The notes beneath the pieces are model-generated. The model ran no database searches and had not been told where the DNA came from. It was given only the letters and a program-made list of their open reading frames with translations. Source: a virus. Taken from it: a stretch of 54,410 bases of DNA. The stretch spans positions 1 through 54,410 of the IMG/VR virus record IMGVR_UViG_3300005602_000004. One strand, 5' to 3'. Below are positions 40,300 to 46,889 of this stretch, in pieces. How positions within the stretch are numbered: position 1 is the stretch's first letter; each line of letters starts with the position of its first letter. The position numbers were made by a program, and so were the translations under genes.

Positions 40300-40448
40300 C
40301 TACTTGGCCGGAAAATGGTCAATGCGTTCTTGGAGCACGCCTTCATATTGAACCATGATGTCGAATTGACGACGCAGGCGGCCCTGCTCATCTGACGGCA
40401 GGCTGTAGAATGTTGACGAAGGCGGCCCGTACTTTTCAGGTCTGCCAT
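40300..40448 (-). pseudogene. small protein gene with an apparent 1-base offset at its ATG
   Basis: AAGGGAGGCGGTAAATG at 40448 is an excellent start site, but its own frame (65 codons, to 40251) gives a Ser/Arg/Lys-rich sequence of poor protein character. The -1 frame gives a convincing protein of 48 residues, GRPEKYGPPSSTFYSLPSDE and on, ending at the TAG at 40302-40300, with no start codon of its own. An extra G after the ATG would join them. Either an indel or an unusual start. Confidence 0.45.
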
Positions 40449-40481
40449 TTACCGCCTCCCTTTCGTTTTAACGCTTAAAAT

Positions 40482-40577
40482 CTATCCCTTTCGACTAGCT
40501 TCTCGTATCGCTAGATATGCGGCCATAAAGAGAGCCATTACAAGCATGCCGAGCCAAAACGCTTCTTTAGTGCTCAT
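40482..40577 (-). CDS. small membrane peptide (31 aa)
   Basis: MSTKEAFWLGMLVMALFMAA followed by YLAIREASRKG: one transmembrane helix with a charged end. AAGGAG lies 6 bases before the ATG. Function unknown. Confidence 0.6.
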   Translation of the reverse strand: MSTKEAFWLGMLVMALFMAAYLAIREASRKG

Positions 40578-40595
40578 TACGCTCCTTATCCGCCT

Positions 40596-40904
40596 TTATC
40601 GTTCGGCAGGCGGTGCCGACTCCCACCATTGCAGATCAATCCCACAAAATGGACAGAAATTCAACATCACGCCTTTATCTGAAGTCTTCGCGGTATCACA
40701 GTAGCGGACTCCAATCAGGCGACTTGTGCCGGTTTTTACATTTAGGCTCGTTATCGATGTGAACCCGCGCCGGGTATCATTATGGAAATATCGGCTAAGG
40801 GCATCGCAAAAAATAGGGCGTTCACATTGCACTTGAATGTCAGCAGCATTGAGAACAGCCAAATCATGGGCCTCTGGGTCATCATGAAATGTATGCGGCT
40901 TCAC
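40596..40904 (-). CDS. hypothetical protein with a C-terminal Cys pair
   Basis: 102 residues. It begins KPHTFHDDPEAHDLAVLNAA from a GTG overlapping the preceding TGA. LNFCPFCGIDLQWW near the end is a rubredoxin-like knuckle, and further Cys occur in VQCERPIFCDAL. It ends in the repeated hairpin sequence (SAPPAER). Possibly a zinc-binding adaptor. Confidence 0.6.
   Translation of the reverse strand: MKPHTFHDDPEAHDLAVLNAADIQVQCERPIFCDALSRYFHNDTRRGFTSITSLNVKTGTSRLIGVRYCDTAKTSDKGVMLNFCPFCGIDLQWWESAPPAER
40597..40619. repeat. 23-bp repeat with hairpin, copy 2
   Basis: Identical to 40059-40081. Here it encodes the last residues (SAPPAER) of gene 40904-40596. At copy 1 the same bases lie after a stop codon, so copy 1 may be a remnant left by duplication or recombination of this gene's end. 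Confidence 0.85.
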
Positions 40905-40993
40905 CGTCCGCCCTCGTCTCGCATGTAGTCTTCCATAACGCGGCGTGCTGTCCTCAACTCGGCGAGACTCATATAGCTGTCGGGTGTGGTCAT
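40901..40993 (-). CDS. tiny protein (30 aa)
   Basis: MTTPDSYMSLAELRTARRVM followed by EDYMRDEGGR: one charged helix. The ATG overlaps the preceding stop and its own TGA overlaps the next GTG. The coupling on both sides argues that it is translated. Confidence 0.5.
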   Translation of the reverse strand: MTTPDSYMSLAELRTARRVMEDYMRDEGGR

Positions 40994-41100
40994 TTGCCTC
41001 TCGGGAAAAGCCAACAAACTAGCGTAAGCAGCGCGTTCCAGATGTAACCAAAGATAATTGCATCCGCGAGTCGGGCTGGTGTTATAGGATCGGTGGTCAT
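40990..41100 (-). CDS. tiny membrane protein (36 aa)
   Basis: MTTDPITPARLADAIIFGYI followed by WNALLTLVCWLFPRGK: one hydrophobic helix. Coupled by ATGA to both neighbours. Function unknown. Confidence 0.55.
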   Translation of the reverse strand: MTTDPITPARLADAIIFGYIWNALLTLVCWLFPRGK

Positions 41101-41318
41101 GCTCGTTTCCCCTTGGGGCGACGCTTCGGGCGCGGGCCGATCTCTCGGGCGGTAAGATGCCGGACGTGTTTGTCTTTCATTTCCACACTCGTCAGTTGTG
41201 CGGTAAGCGCGGCCATGAAGCGGACGGCGTGAAAATGCCCGTGATGCACCTTACGAATCCAAAGCAGGTCTGCTCCGTATCTAACGAACTGTCCAACCTT
41301 AAACTTCGGCTTACTCAT
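41097..41318 (-). CDS. hypothetical basic protein, KOW/SH3-like
   Basis: 73 residues. MSKPKFKVGQFVRYGADLLW begins like small SH3-like barrels (VGQFVRY), followed by VHHGHFHAVRFM and a basic tail GPRPKRRPKGKRA. No family assigned. Confidence 0.6.
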   Translation of the reverse strand: MSKPKFKVGQFVRYGADLLWIRKVHHGHFHAVRFMAALTAQLTSVEMKDKHVRHLTAREIGPRPKRRPKGKRA

Positions 41319-41362
41319 CTCCCCTCCAAAATCTCAATCCGCTGCTTCACTTTGTCGATCAT
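41315..41362 (-). CDS. possible 15-residue coupled peptide
   Basis: MIDKVKQRIEILEGR starts in the TGA of the truncated gene upstream and ends in the ATG of the next gene; its own codons carry that gene's ribosome binding site (GGAGGGGAG). It is best seen as a translational bridge across the damaged gene. Confidence 0.35.
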   Translation of the reverse strand: MIDKVKQRIEILEGR

Positions 41363-41412
41363 GGTGCGGGTTGATAATCATTACGCCAAGAACTAGCGAC
41401 GTACACCTTCAT
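41359..41412 (-). pseudogene. 5' remnant resembling a nucleoside 2-deoxyribosyltransferase-like gene
   Basis: 17 codons, MKVYVASSWRNDYQPAP, then a TGA. The sequence matches the start of phage nucleoside 2-deoxyribosyltransferase-like proteins, which normally run for more than 100 residues. Everything after the first strand and loop is missing, so it looks like a deletion remnant kept for coupling. Identification rests on one short N-terminal motif. Confidence 0.5.
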
Positions 41413-42017
41413 GGCTCGACCTTCCTTCCGAGAGCGCGTAGAAGTTCAGTGTCGGCAATCTTGCCGCATTTCTCGCATCGAGAAACGCCAATTGGCTGCG
41501 CACCGTGATACGGATATTCACATTCGCACAGTAATTTACGCGCAGCCTCGATGCGGGCGTCTTGGGTAGCCAGGGCCTTGTGCCAGCCCCATGATGCAGC
41601 GGCTTTGGGAGTGCTGAATTCGTCGATGGGCGTGAGAACCGTTGACGCCTCTTTCCATGCCTCCTCAAACGTCTGCCCCGTCACCGTCACCGTGAATGAT
41701 GGCCCTGCCGAGGATGGCATGCCCGTCCATGTGGTCACCGGCTTGGGCGCGGGTTCGGCGTCTCGGGCGGCAATCATCTCGGCAACTCTAGAAAGAACAC
41801 CTTCTGGCGTATCGTAATAGACTCCGGCAATCTCTTCCGCAAACTCCCTCGGCGTGCTGGTCTTGCCTGCTACCTCGGCGGCGCGTGATTCGGCGAGGAG
41901 TTCGGCGATCTTATTCGCAGCATCTCTTCTAGCCGCGTTGTTTGTAGAGTAATGGGTCGGTGCATAGAGCAACTCGACGATGCGCTCGGCGAGCTGGTCT
42001 CTCTCAGTTGGTTCCAT
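41409..42017 (-). CDS. hypothetical protein with a C-terminal zinc site
   Basis: 202 residues, helical and Ala/Glu-rich at first (RDQLAERIVELLYAPTHYST, ESRAAEVAG). Near the end come CECEYPYHG and RCEKCGKIAD, a probable zinc ribbon. No enzymatic motif is seen. Coupled downstream to the truncated gene at 41412. Confidence 0.55.
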   Translation of the reverse strand: MEPTERDQLAERIVELLYAPTHYSTNNAARRDAANKIAELLAESRAAEVAGKTSTPREFAEEIAGVYYDTPEGVLSRVAEMIAARDAEPAPKPVTTWTGMPSSAGPSFTVTVTGQTFEEAWKEASTVLTPIDEFSTPKAAASWGWHKALATQDARIEAARKLLCECEYPYHGAQPIGVSRCEKCGKIADTELLRALGRKVEP

Positions 42018-42030
42018 TTGTCGAAACCTC

Positions 42031-42411
42031 CTATACTGCCCACACGGATATGACCGTTCTCGGATTGTCGATATCCCGAGTCTTACTCATTCGAAGCTCG
42101 GTTACTTTTGCATCCGAGTCGATGATGGCCGAATAGACCAGGGAATCTAGCATTACCTTGGCGAAGTTATCCAAATCACCCTTCTGCTTCCTTCCGAGAA
42201 AGATCGAGATTCCGACTCCATAATGCTTCCATCGGATCGTCAGTTTCTTCGAATTGGCAATATGAAATACCAAGTCTTTGAATCGATTCGCTTCCTCGGT
42301 GACGTAGTGTCGGCCCATCTTCGTATGCCGGACGTAGGCATTCCCCGAGGGTGGTACTGCCGGAACCGAAAAGCTGATGCCCGCAGGCTTAGAAATGCGC
42401 CGGTTCTCCAT
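42031..42411 (-). CDS. rusA: RusA-type Holliday junction resolvase
   Basis: 126 residues. The central block KGDLDNFAKVMLDSLVYSAI followed by IDSDAKVTELRMSK has the acidic residues (Asp-Leu-Asp and a second Asp pair) that bind Mg2+ in RusA, and the RxxxT/S-type ends fit. It cleaves four-way DNA junctions during phage replication and recombination. It overlaps the HNH gene before it by 23 bases. Confidence 0.82.
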   Translation of the reverse strand: MENRRISKPAGISFSVPAVPPSGNAYVRHTKMGRHYVTEEANRFKDLVFHIANSKKLTIRWKHYGVGISIFLGRKQKGDLDNFAKVMLDSLVYSAIIDSDAKVTELRMSKTRDIDNPRTVISVWAV

Positions 42412-42730
42412 GATTGTCCAGTAAAACGTGGTGTCGCCAACATCGGCAGAATACCTGCTCCAAAACGTCCGAGCCTTCCGATTTACTCATAGCCGGGAAG
42501 TGGCTCATTTGCAAAGGCCCATCACACGCCACATCACTTTTGCTAGAATCGACACAACGCCCACGGTCACGTTCGAAACAGCGTTCTCGAAGGTTCGATT
42601 TGTCCTTGCCGAACAGGACGATCCGAGAGGTTCCGTCCATCCTTCGGAGTACAACGCTTCGAGGGTCAGTGAATCGTCCTGATTGTCGGTATTCACGGGT
42701 CAATGTCCTATCTAGGCTGCCGAATCTCAC
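42389..42730 (-). CDS. HNH-like nuclease, replication/recombination module
   Basis: 113 residues from a GTG overlapping the preceding TGA. The second half has LRERCFERDRGRCVD, CDGPLQMSHF and FCRCWRHHVLLDNHG. That is a Cys-rich HNH/NinG-like arrangement, where the H of QMSHF and the final HHVLLDNH would be catalytic. It precedes RusA, consistent with a recombination role rather than homing. Confidence 0.65.
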   Translation of the reverse strand: MRFGSLDRTLTREYRQSGRFTDPRSVVLRRMDGTSRIVLFGKDKSNLRERCFERDRGRCVDSSKSDVACDGPLQMSHFPAMSKSEGSDVLEQVFCRCWRHHVLLDNHGEPAHF

Positions 42731-42996
42731 GGAGTCTTCCCGTTCGATAGCCGCTCGAAGATTCGGTCCATGTCGGGATTCATCGATAGCAGCATTTCGT
42801 CGTACCGATAGGACTGCAATAGCACGGTCAACTCTTCGACATTCTTGAGCGCCGCATCTAGTTGAGCCTCGACATGTCGGCGCTGCGCTTGGAAGGCTTC
42901 AAAATACGGTCTCCTGCTCGGCTTTGCCATCTGTTCGAGCTTCGCTGCTACTTCCTTCACAATGGGAGGGGTGGGCGGCTTTTTTCCTGTGAACAT
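42727..42996 (-). CDS. helical protein of unknown function
   Basis: 89 residues, Lys/Glu-rich helices from IVKEVAAKLEQMAKPSRRPY to VEELTVLLQSYRYDEMLLSM. Linked by GTGA to the HNH gene. No family recognised. Confidence 0.6.
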   Translation of the reverse strand: MFTGKKPPTPPIVKEVAAKLEQMAKPSRRPYFEAFQAQRRHVEAQLDAALKNVEELTVLLQSYRYDEMLLSMNPDMDRIFERLSNGKTP

Positions 42997-42999
42997 TTT

Positions 43000-43290
43000 T
43001 CATACCCTCAATACATCATCGCTTTCCGTTCGTTCGAGTAGCAAAAGCAGGCATTCCCACACCTGGACCCGTGGTCCGACCGCTTGCGCAAACTTCGAAT
43101 CCGCACTAAAACTCTCCGGACTTACTCCATTCGCTAGAGCAAGTCTTTTGAATTGAACGATTAGGCGGATGTAGATTGGTTCTGGCAATTCTTGGTGGAG
43201 AGTTTTCCAAGTATCCGCCTCTTCTTTTGAACCGCCAGTTTGCACGTTCGACATATCCTTCCTTTTCCGTTGCATCGTTGATTGGGTCAT
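43000..43290 (-). CDS. hypothetical protein
   Basis: 96 residues from MTQSTMQRKRKDMSNVQTGG, chosen because AAGGAG lies just upstream (from GTGAAGGAGTAGAA); a start at 43329 has no such signal. A helical middle (TLHQELPEPIYIRLIVQFKR) and a C-terminal LLLLLERTE segment. Function unknown. Confidence 0.55.
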   Translation of the reverse strand: MTQSTMQRKRKDMSNVQTGGSKEEADTWKTLHQELPEPIYIRLIVQFKRLALANGVSPESFSADSKFAQAVGPRVQVWECLLLLLERTESDDVLRV

Positions 43291-43292
43291 TT

Positions 43293-43412
43293 CTACTCCT
43301 TCACCTCTCGAAACTGCGAGCACGGACAATACTTAACCCTAGCTGTATCAACGATAACGAGACAATCTTTTTGCTTGTGATGTTTGGTTTTTGGATGGCC
43401 GCACTTGCACAT
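43293..43412 (-). CDS. tiny zinc-binding protein (39 aa)
   Basis: MCKCGHPKTKHHKQKDCLVI followed by a short strand and KYCPCSQF. Two CxC knuckles plus His residues indicate a zinc fold. Its end carries the ribosome binding site of the next gene. Confidence 0.6.
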   Translation of the reverse strand: MCKCGHPKTKHHKQKDCLVIVDTARVKYCPCSQFREVKE

Positions 43413-43440
43413 TTGCTTGGCGTTTCGATAATCCGGTGTT

Positions 43441-43665
43441 TTAGTTGGGCATGAGTCGGTTGTCAAGGCTTTTCTCCGACCACAGTAATTTGCATCTCGG
43501 ACAGGTGAATGGTGCCCAAGCTGCGATCATTTGACACCCACAGAAACACCGCCGCTCGATTTTCCGAGGATGTACCGCCTTCTGAGAATTTCGACCAGTT
43601 CCGGAAGTGACGTGCTTGCGGTCGATTCGGACCGCACCTTTGCGATTGTGTGACCTTTTCCGCAT
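43441..43665 (-). CDS. small basic protein with a zinc knuckle
   Basis: 74 residues: a basic N-terminus (MRKRSHNRKGAVRIDRKHVT) and RRCFCGCQM...FTCPRCKLLW, a zinc ribbon. GGAGGTCGAAACG precedes the ATG. A second reading at 43703-43527, MNDCNCGCRRSKRCGKGH and on, overlaps in another frame; it starts with Cys pairs but quickly loses protein character, so I do not list it separately. Confidence 0.6.
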   Translation of the reverse strand: MRKRSHNRKGAVRIDRKHVTSGTGRNSQKAVHPRKIERRCFCGCQMIAAWAPFTCPRCKLLWSEKSLDNRLMPN

Positions 43666-43706
43666 CGTTTCGACCTCCGACAGCCACAGTTACAGTCATT
43701 CATGGT

Positions 43707-43862
43707 TCAATCCCTAACTTGGGCAAATCCACCATCGGGAGTGCGTCCGCTGTACCGTTTCCCTTTTTTGGCATTCTTTTCAATACATTCTGGACATTCG
43801 ACCCAAGCGCGGACGATAGTTCCCTCGGGCACTTCCGTTGACACAGATTTACCACACTCCAT
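43707..43862 (-). CDS. small zinc-ribbon protein, start uncertain
   Basis: 51 residues from MECGKSVSTEVPEGTIVRAW followed by VECPEC. The codons just upstream in the same frame, GIWC, would complete a CMEC knuckle facing CPEC, so the true protein may begin a few residues earlier. An ATG that overlaps the preceding stop (ATGA at 43878) is one base out of frame with it. Zinc binding likely. Confidence 0.5.
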   Translation of the reverse strand: MECGKSVSTEVPEGTIVRAWVECPECIEKNAKKGKRYSGRTPDGGFAQVRD

Positions 43863-43874
43863 GCACCAGATTCC

Positions 43875-44441
43875 TCATAGGGATTTCCTCGCGGCCAGTT
43901 TTGATACTTCGGCCATCAATTCGCGGTCGGCGCACATTGGCCCTGCTCCAACGTAGAGTTCCCTGGCAACCTCAGCTTCGACCTGTAAGCGCTTTTGCTT
44001 TGCTTCGATTTGCCGAATTTGCTCAGGTGAGTGGGAGCCGAGCCGGGGTTGCTCGGGTTTTGATTGCTTTAAGGACGGTTGCTTTAAGGACGGTTCGGGG
44101 GCAATGGGTTGCCCCCCCTGATGTCGCATTTTGCCCCCCTCTTGACGGATTTTGCCCCCGGCAAACTTTGCCCCCCTGTGGAAATATGCAAGACTGTAAA
44201 GGTTGGTTCCATGCGGACCCTTCCCGCGAGCACTTTTCAATTCGCCTGACTTCTCTAGTTTTCGTAGAGAGTATCGGACTTCGCGTTCACTCAAATGCGC
44301 TTCTCTAGCAATTGTGCGCAGACTAGGCCACGCGCCAGTGCCGTCATTTTTGGCGTGGTTAGCAATCGAAAGGAGAACGAGGCGAGCGCCGAGAGTGGAT
44401 TGTGATTGTTCTAAGACCCACGAAATTGCTTGGACTGACGT
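43875..44441 (-). CDS. helix-turn-helix replication-initiator-like protein, probable ACG start
   Basis: 188 residues. SVQAISWVLEQSQSTLGARL followed by a winged HTH (AWPSLRTIAREAHLSEREVR, LRKLEKSGELK) is the common N-terminus of phage replication initiators. The C-terminal part is Gln/Lys-rich, then helical (AKQKRLQVEAEVARELY). The natural first codon is ACG at 44441 with GAGGGGG five bases before it. A GTG at 44525 would add 28 residues that run through a GC hairpin and do not look like protein. It may open DNA at the phage origin; no other replication enzyme is recognisable. Confidence 0.65.
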   Translation of the reverse strand, partial: TSVQAISWVLEQSQSTLGARLVLLSIANHAKNDGTGAWPSLRTIAREAHLSEREVRYSLRKLEKSGELKSARGKGPHGTNLYSLAYFHRGAKFAGGKIRQEGGKMRHQGGQPIAPEPSLKQPSLKQSKPEQPRLGSHSPEQIRQIEAKQKRLQVEAEVARELYVGAGPMCADRELMAEVSKLAARKSL

Positions 44442-44446
44442 GGCAG

Positions 44447-44490
44447 CCCCCTCGAAAGGCCAACGGGGGCGGTGTTCGAGGCACCGCCCC
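44447..44490 (-). promoter_or_regulatory. switch-like leader hairpin of the replication-initiator gene
   Basis: On the minus strand GGGGCGGTG (44490-44482) pairs with CACCGCCCC (44474-44466), a 9-bp GC-rich stem. The adjacent CCCCC (44469-44465) can instead pair with the GGGGG of the ribosome binding site (44451-44447). The two pairings exclude each other, so the leader could turn translation on or off. No ligand or trigger can be named. Confidence 0.55.
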
Positions 44491-44493
44491 GGA

Positions 44494-44565
44494 TCAGCTT
44501 CGGCATAAGAACCTGACGGTCCCACGCCAACTCGTTACATCAAATTCAAGGCGCATTCTATTCAT
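44494..44565 (-). CDS. possible small leader peptide (23 aa)
   Basis: MNRMRLEFDVTSWRGTVRFL plus CRS. The ATG overlaps the TGA of the preceding gene (ATGA) and the stop lies just before the GC hairpin of the next gene's leader. Ribosome movement over it could affect that hairpin. Too short to be sure. Confidence 0.4.
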   Translation of the reverse strand: MNRMRLEFDVTSWRGTVRFLCRS

Positions 44566-44582
44566 TCCGGAACGGGTGTCAA
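44555..44582 (-). promoter_or_regulatory. sigma70-like promoter for the replication-initiator gene
   Basis: On the minus strand TTGACA (44582-44577), a 16-base spacer and TAGAAT (44560-44555) match the consensus in six and five of six bases. It lies at the end of the gene at 44774 and would give the initiator its own transcript with a leader of roughly 110 bases. Confidence 0.6.
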
Positions 44583-44774
44583 GTGTTTTTTTGCACCCAA
44601 AATGGATTCGAGGTCCTGAGCATGAATTTTGGCGAACGGCTCAATACTAAGGCCACGACTAATCAATAGCCAATGTTCCGGCAATCGGAAAAGTTGCTGC
44701 ATCTTCTCCTGAATCTCGGGCGGAGCCTGCTGGTCGGACATCCATTCTCGAAGCGTCTTTGGTTTAGTCATCAT
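44562..44774 (-). CDS. hypothetical protein
   Basis: 70 residues: MTKPKTLREWMSDQQAPPEI, a helical part with RLPEHWLLISRGLSIEPFAK and a Pro-containing end. Either of the first two Met could start it. No family recognised. Confidence 0.6.
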   Translation of the reverse strand: MMTKPKTLREWMSDQQAPPEIQEKMQQLFRLPEHWLLISRGLSIEPFAKIHAQDLESILGAKKHLTPVPE

Positions 44775-44778
44775 AGTC

Positions 44779-44907
44779 CTAGCTCAATTCTGAGCGAGTT
44801 TTCTTCGCTCGGCTTGCTTTTGTCGCCGGAACTGGCCTTTCGCCTTTCTTCGGAGGGTGAGGTCCAGTTCCGGCGTTTGCGCGGGGAAGGCAGTTGCGCA
44901 AAATCAT
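44779..44907 (-). CDS. small basic proline-containing protein (42 aa)
   Basis: MILRNCLPRANAGTGPHPPK followed by KGERPVPATKASRAKKTRSELS. The ATG overlaps the preceding TGA as ATGA; an in-frame ATG at 44964 would add residues that overlap the upstream gene. Probably disordered and nucleic-acid binding. Confidence 0.5.
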   Translation of the reverse strand: MILRNCLPRANAGTGPHPPKKGERPVPATKASRAKKTRSELS

Positions 44908-45197
44908 CGATTCTCGAATGTGTATCCCCCGCCACGTCGAGATTCGACCCAATTCAGTGCCCAAAATAGCCGATTTTCCGACATCGCATCGATCAAAGCT
45001 TCATTCCCGGACCAGCCGCCTGTCGAAATTCGAATCCAGCGCCGTCCGGGACGCCAAAGATTCGGCCAGCGCCATGCCTTTTGGACGAATTTCATAAGCG
45101 CCGTTCGCCCTTCCGCCTTCGAGCAGTCCCAAACCTTGATCGCTCGAAGCGTAGCCCTTGTCGGGTAGCCGTCTTTGTCGAATTCAGGTTCGGTCAT
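44904..45197 (-). CDS. conserved phage protein (97 aa)
   Basis: EFDKDGYPTRATLRAIKVWD, WRWPNLW and STGGWSGNEALIDAM...NRLFWALNW followed by RRGGGYTF: a pattern I recognise from many phage replication regions, function unknown. Trp-rich. Its ATG region overlaps the preceding gene's end by 14 bases. Confidence 0.7.
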   Translation of the reverse strand: MTEPEFDKDGYPTRATLRAIKVWDCSKAEGRTALMKFVQKAWRWPNLWRPGRRWIRISTGGWSGNEALIDAMSENRLFWALNWVESRRGGGYTFENR

Positions 45198-46032
45198 CAG
45201 CGAATGTCACCGTATAACCATGTTTTTTTGCAATATCTTGCAGTTCAAAAGCTAACGCTGCTTTGATGTAGTGAACTTTGTCGGCCTCATCTAACTTTAT
45301 ATCGAGAGCCTTGCGGGAACCGTCCGAAAGTGCAGCCCGGAAGACAGAGACACCAATGCCCTGTAATGCCAAATTCCCATTTTTCCACCGGACAAGCGTG
45401 ATGCTCTTTAGTTCGGCGTCTTCGCGTTCCTGATACCGTTGCTCGGCCTCAACTTGGGCAATGACGTTCGCTTCCTCGACGGGGGTCGGATCGAACCCGG
45501 CGAGTTTGATAATCCAGCCGTAGGTCAGACGATAGGCTTTACTCGCTGCCCGTGTAATCGCCATCGACCGCACGGCATACTCGTCAGCTTTTTCCCACTG
45601 GCCTTGGCGGGTACAGATCGAACTGGCAGCACCTACAATAGCCTTGTCACGCATCCTAACTAGCTGAATCTTAGCCTCATATCCTTGCGGAATCTCTTTG
45701 ACGTACTCTTCGACCGGCACGACACCCATCATGCCGCCAATGATCGACCAACCCTCGAACCAGACGTATTTCTTGCCCTTAATGACAGTGTAGAGCTTCT
45801 GGGCGGTGACAATTTCGGCCAGAGCATTGGCAATATCGACAGCCTCTTTGATGGCAGCCTTCGGGTCGTGACCACCAAGCCGACCGAGGAAGTAATTCGG
45901 TTGCGCTTCCCTTGATGGCTCGATAACGATTTCCTTTGGCGCTTCGGCATTCGGCTCAGGATTGCCCTTTGCTGGCGTTTCTAGGCTCGTAGGCGCGTTT
46001 TTGGGCTGGTCCTCGGCATTTGGGTCATTCAT
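45184..46032 (-). CDS. phage early protein, possible single-strand annealing/recombination type
   Basis: 282 residues from MNDPNAEDQPKNAPTSLETP (the ATG at 46032 overlaps the preceding stop region; an earlier ATG at 46089 lies inside that gene). The core, LYTVIKGKKYVWFEGWSIIG followed by DEYAVRSMAITRAASKAYRL and LAGFDPTPVEEA, belongs to a widespread phage family usually placed near recombination genes. A role in DNA annealing is a guess from context. The C-terminal 60 residues are a separate alpha/beta segment. Confidence 0.6.
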   Translation of the reverse strand: MNDPNAEDQPKNAPTSLETPAKGNPEPNAEAPKEIVIEPSREAQPNYFLGRLGGHDPKAAIKEAVDIANALAEIVTAQKLYTVIKGKKYVWFEGWSIIGGMMGVVPVEEYVKEIPQGYEAKIQLVRMRDKAIVGAASSICTRQGQWEKADEYAVRSMAITRAASKAYRLTYGWIIKLAGFDPTPVEEANVIAQVEAEQRYQEREDAELKSITLVRWKNGNLALQGIGVSVFRAALSDGSRKALDIKLDEADKVHYIKAALAFELQDIAKKHGYTVTFADDRT

Positions 46033-46238
46033 TCGGATTCCTCCTCTAGATCGTCCCGTGTAGCCGGTTCGAAGCATGGACATGGGCAAGCATATCCGCC
46101 GAATTCATCCATGAAGCATTGCGGATGGTTTTCGAAGATTCCGTGAGCATCTTGCTCGTGCCCGCAGTTTCGGCAAGGATGATCCGGTTCGAGCACGTCG
46201 GCATTGGCTCTGGATTCGAGTTCTTCGTCGGGGGTCAT
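46029..46238 (-). CDS. small zinc-binding protein
   Basis: 69 residues: an acidic start MTPDEELESRANADVLEPD, then HPCRNCGHEQDAHGIF, QCFMDEFGG and ACPCPCFEP. The CxxCGHxxxxH...C...CxC pattern is a compact zinc fold also seen at the C-terminus of the regulator at 53143. Start chosen from the overlap with the preceding gene. Confidence 0.6.
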   Translation of the reverse strand: MTPDEELESRANADVLEPDHPCRNCGHEQDAHGIFENHPQCFMDEFGGYACPCPCFEPATRDDLEEESE

Positions 46239-46723
46239 TTCGGCACCTTGGCGGCGATCGTTTCGGCCAAATTCATTAGTTTTTTGAAACTCCAGATTGC
46301 CGACCATGCGTCTTTCTTGACTTCTTCCGGCGTCCATGGATGTTCTTCGTGTGAGCGTTTCATTTGCGGGTATTTGAGTTCGTAGAACGGCATATCGCCC
46401 GCATGGCTGTAATCGTAGCCGTACCAGTAGAAGCCATTCGGGAAGTCGCCAGTTCCATCTTTGCCGAAGGTCAACCCGCCATGACACTCGACTGGTAGAT
46501 CGTCATAACTAAATCCTGCAAGTGGGTGACTCGATGGGATGCCCAAGTAGCAGTTGACCGAAGCCGGGCCGCGCAAAATCAGAACACGTATCCCTTCCTC
46601 GAAGTAATCGAAGTAAATTTTGCCAGGATTGTCGGCAGCACATTCCTTGAATCGTTTTGGAACTGGCATCAATCGTTTCCCTTCTGCCCGAGACAGGGCG
46701 CAGGCAAGTTCGAAATAATCCAT
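46235..46723 (-). CDS. hypothetical protein
   Basis: 162 residues from MDYFELACALSRAEGKRLMP. Aromatic and Gly-rich in the middle (GDFPNGFYWYGYDYSHAGDM) with a final helix AWSAIWSFKKLMNLAETIAA. An in-frame ATG at 46780 would overlap the upstream gene. No family recognised. Confidence 0.6.
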   Translation of the reverse strand: MDYFELACALSRAEGKRLMPVPKRFKECAADNPGKIYFDYFEEGIRVLILRGPASVNCYLGIPSSHPLAGFSYDDLPVECHGGLTFGKDGTGDFPNGFYWYGYDYSHAGDMPFYELKYPQMKRSHEEHPWTPEEVKKDAWSAIWSFKKLMNLAETIAAKVPK

Positions 46724-46724
46724 T

Positions 46725-46889
46725 TCAGTGCCTCGAATCGAGTTGCTGAATGGCTTGTTCGGCGGTGGCCCAAATATCATCGAGCGACTCGCCGCGTGCG
46801 CAAAGTATCTGGATCAGTTCGAGCAGATTCTTGATCGACTCGGCTCTACTGGTTCTTCGGCAATGCGTAAATAACACCCTCTCTCGCAT
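46725..46889 (-). CDS. small helical protein, start uncertain
   Basis: The convincing part is SIKNLLELIQILCARGESLD followed by DIWATAEQAIQQLDSRH, a helical hairpin. In-frame starts are an ATG at 46889 or a GTG at 46877, both inside the preceding gene; neither has a clear ribosome binding site. Confidence 0.45.
   Translation of the reverse strand: MRERVLFTHCRRTSRAESIKNLLELIQILCARGESLDDIWATAEQAIQQLDSRH

Noticed and set aside
44442-44525. N-terminal extension of the replication-initiator-like protein from a GTG
   Set aside because: It would read through a perfect 9-bp hairpin and gives no homology-like sequence; the conserved-looking part begins at the ACG codon.
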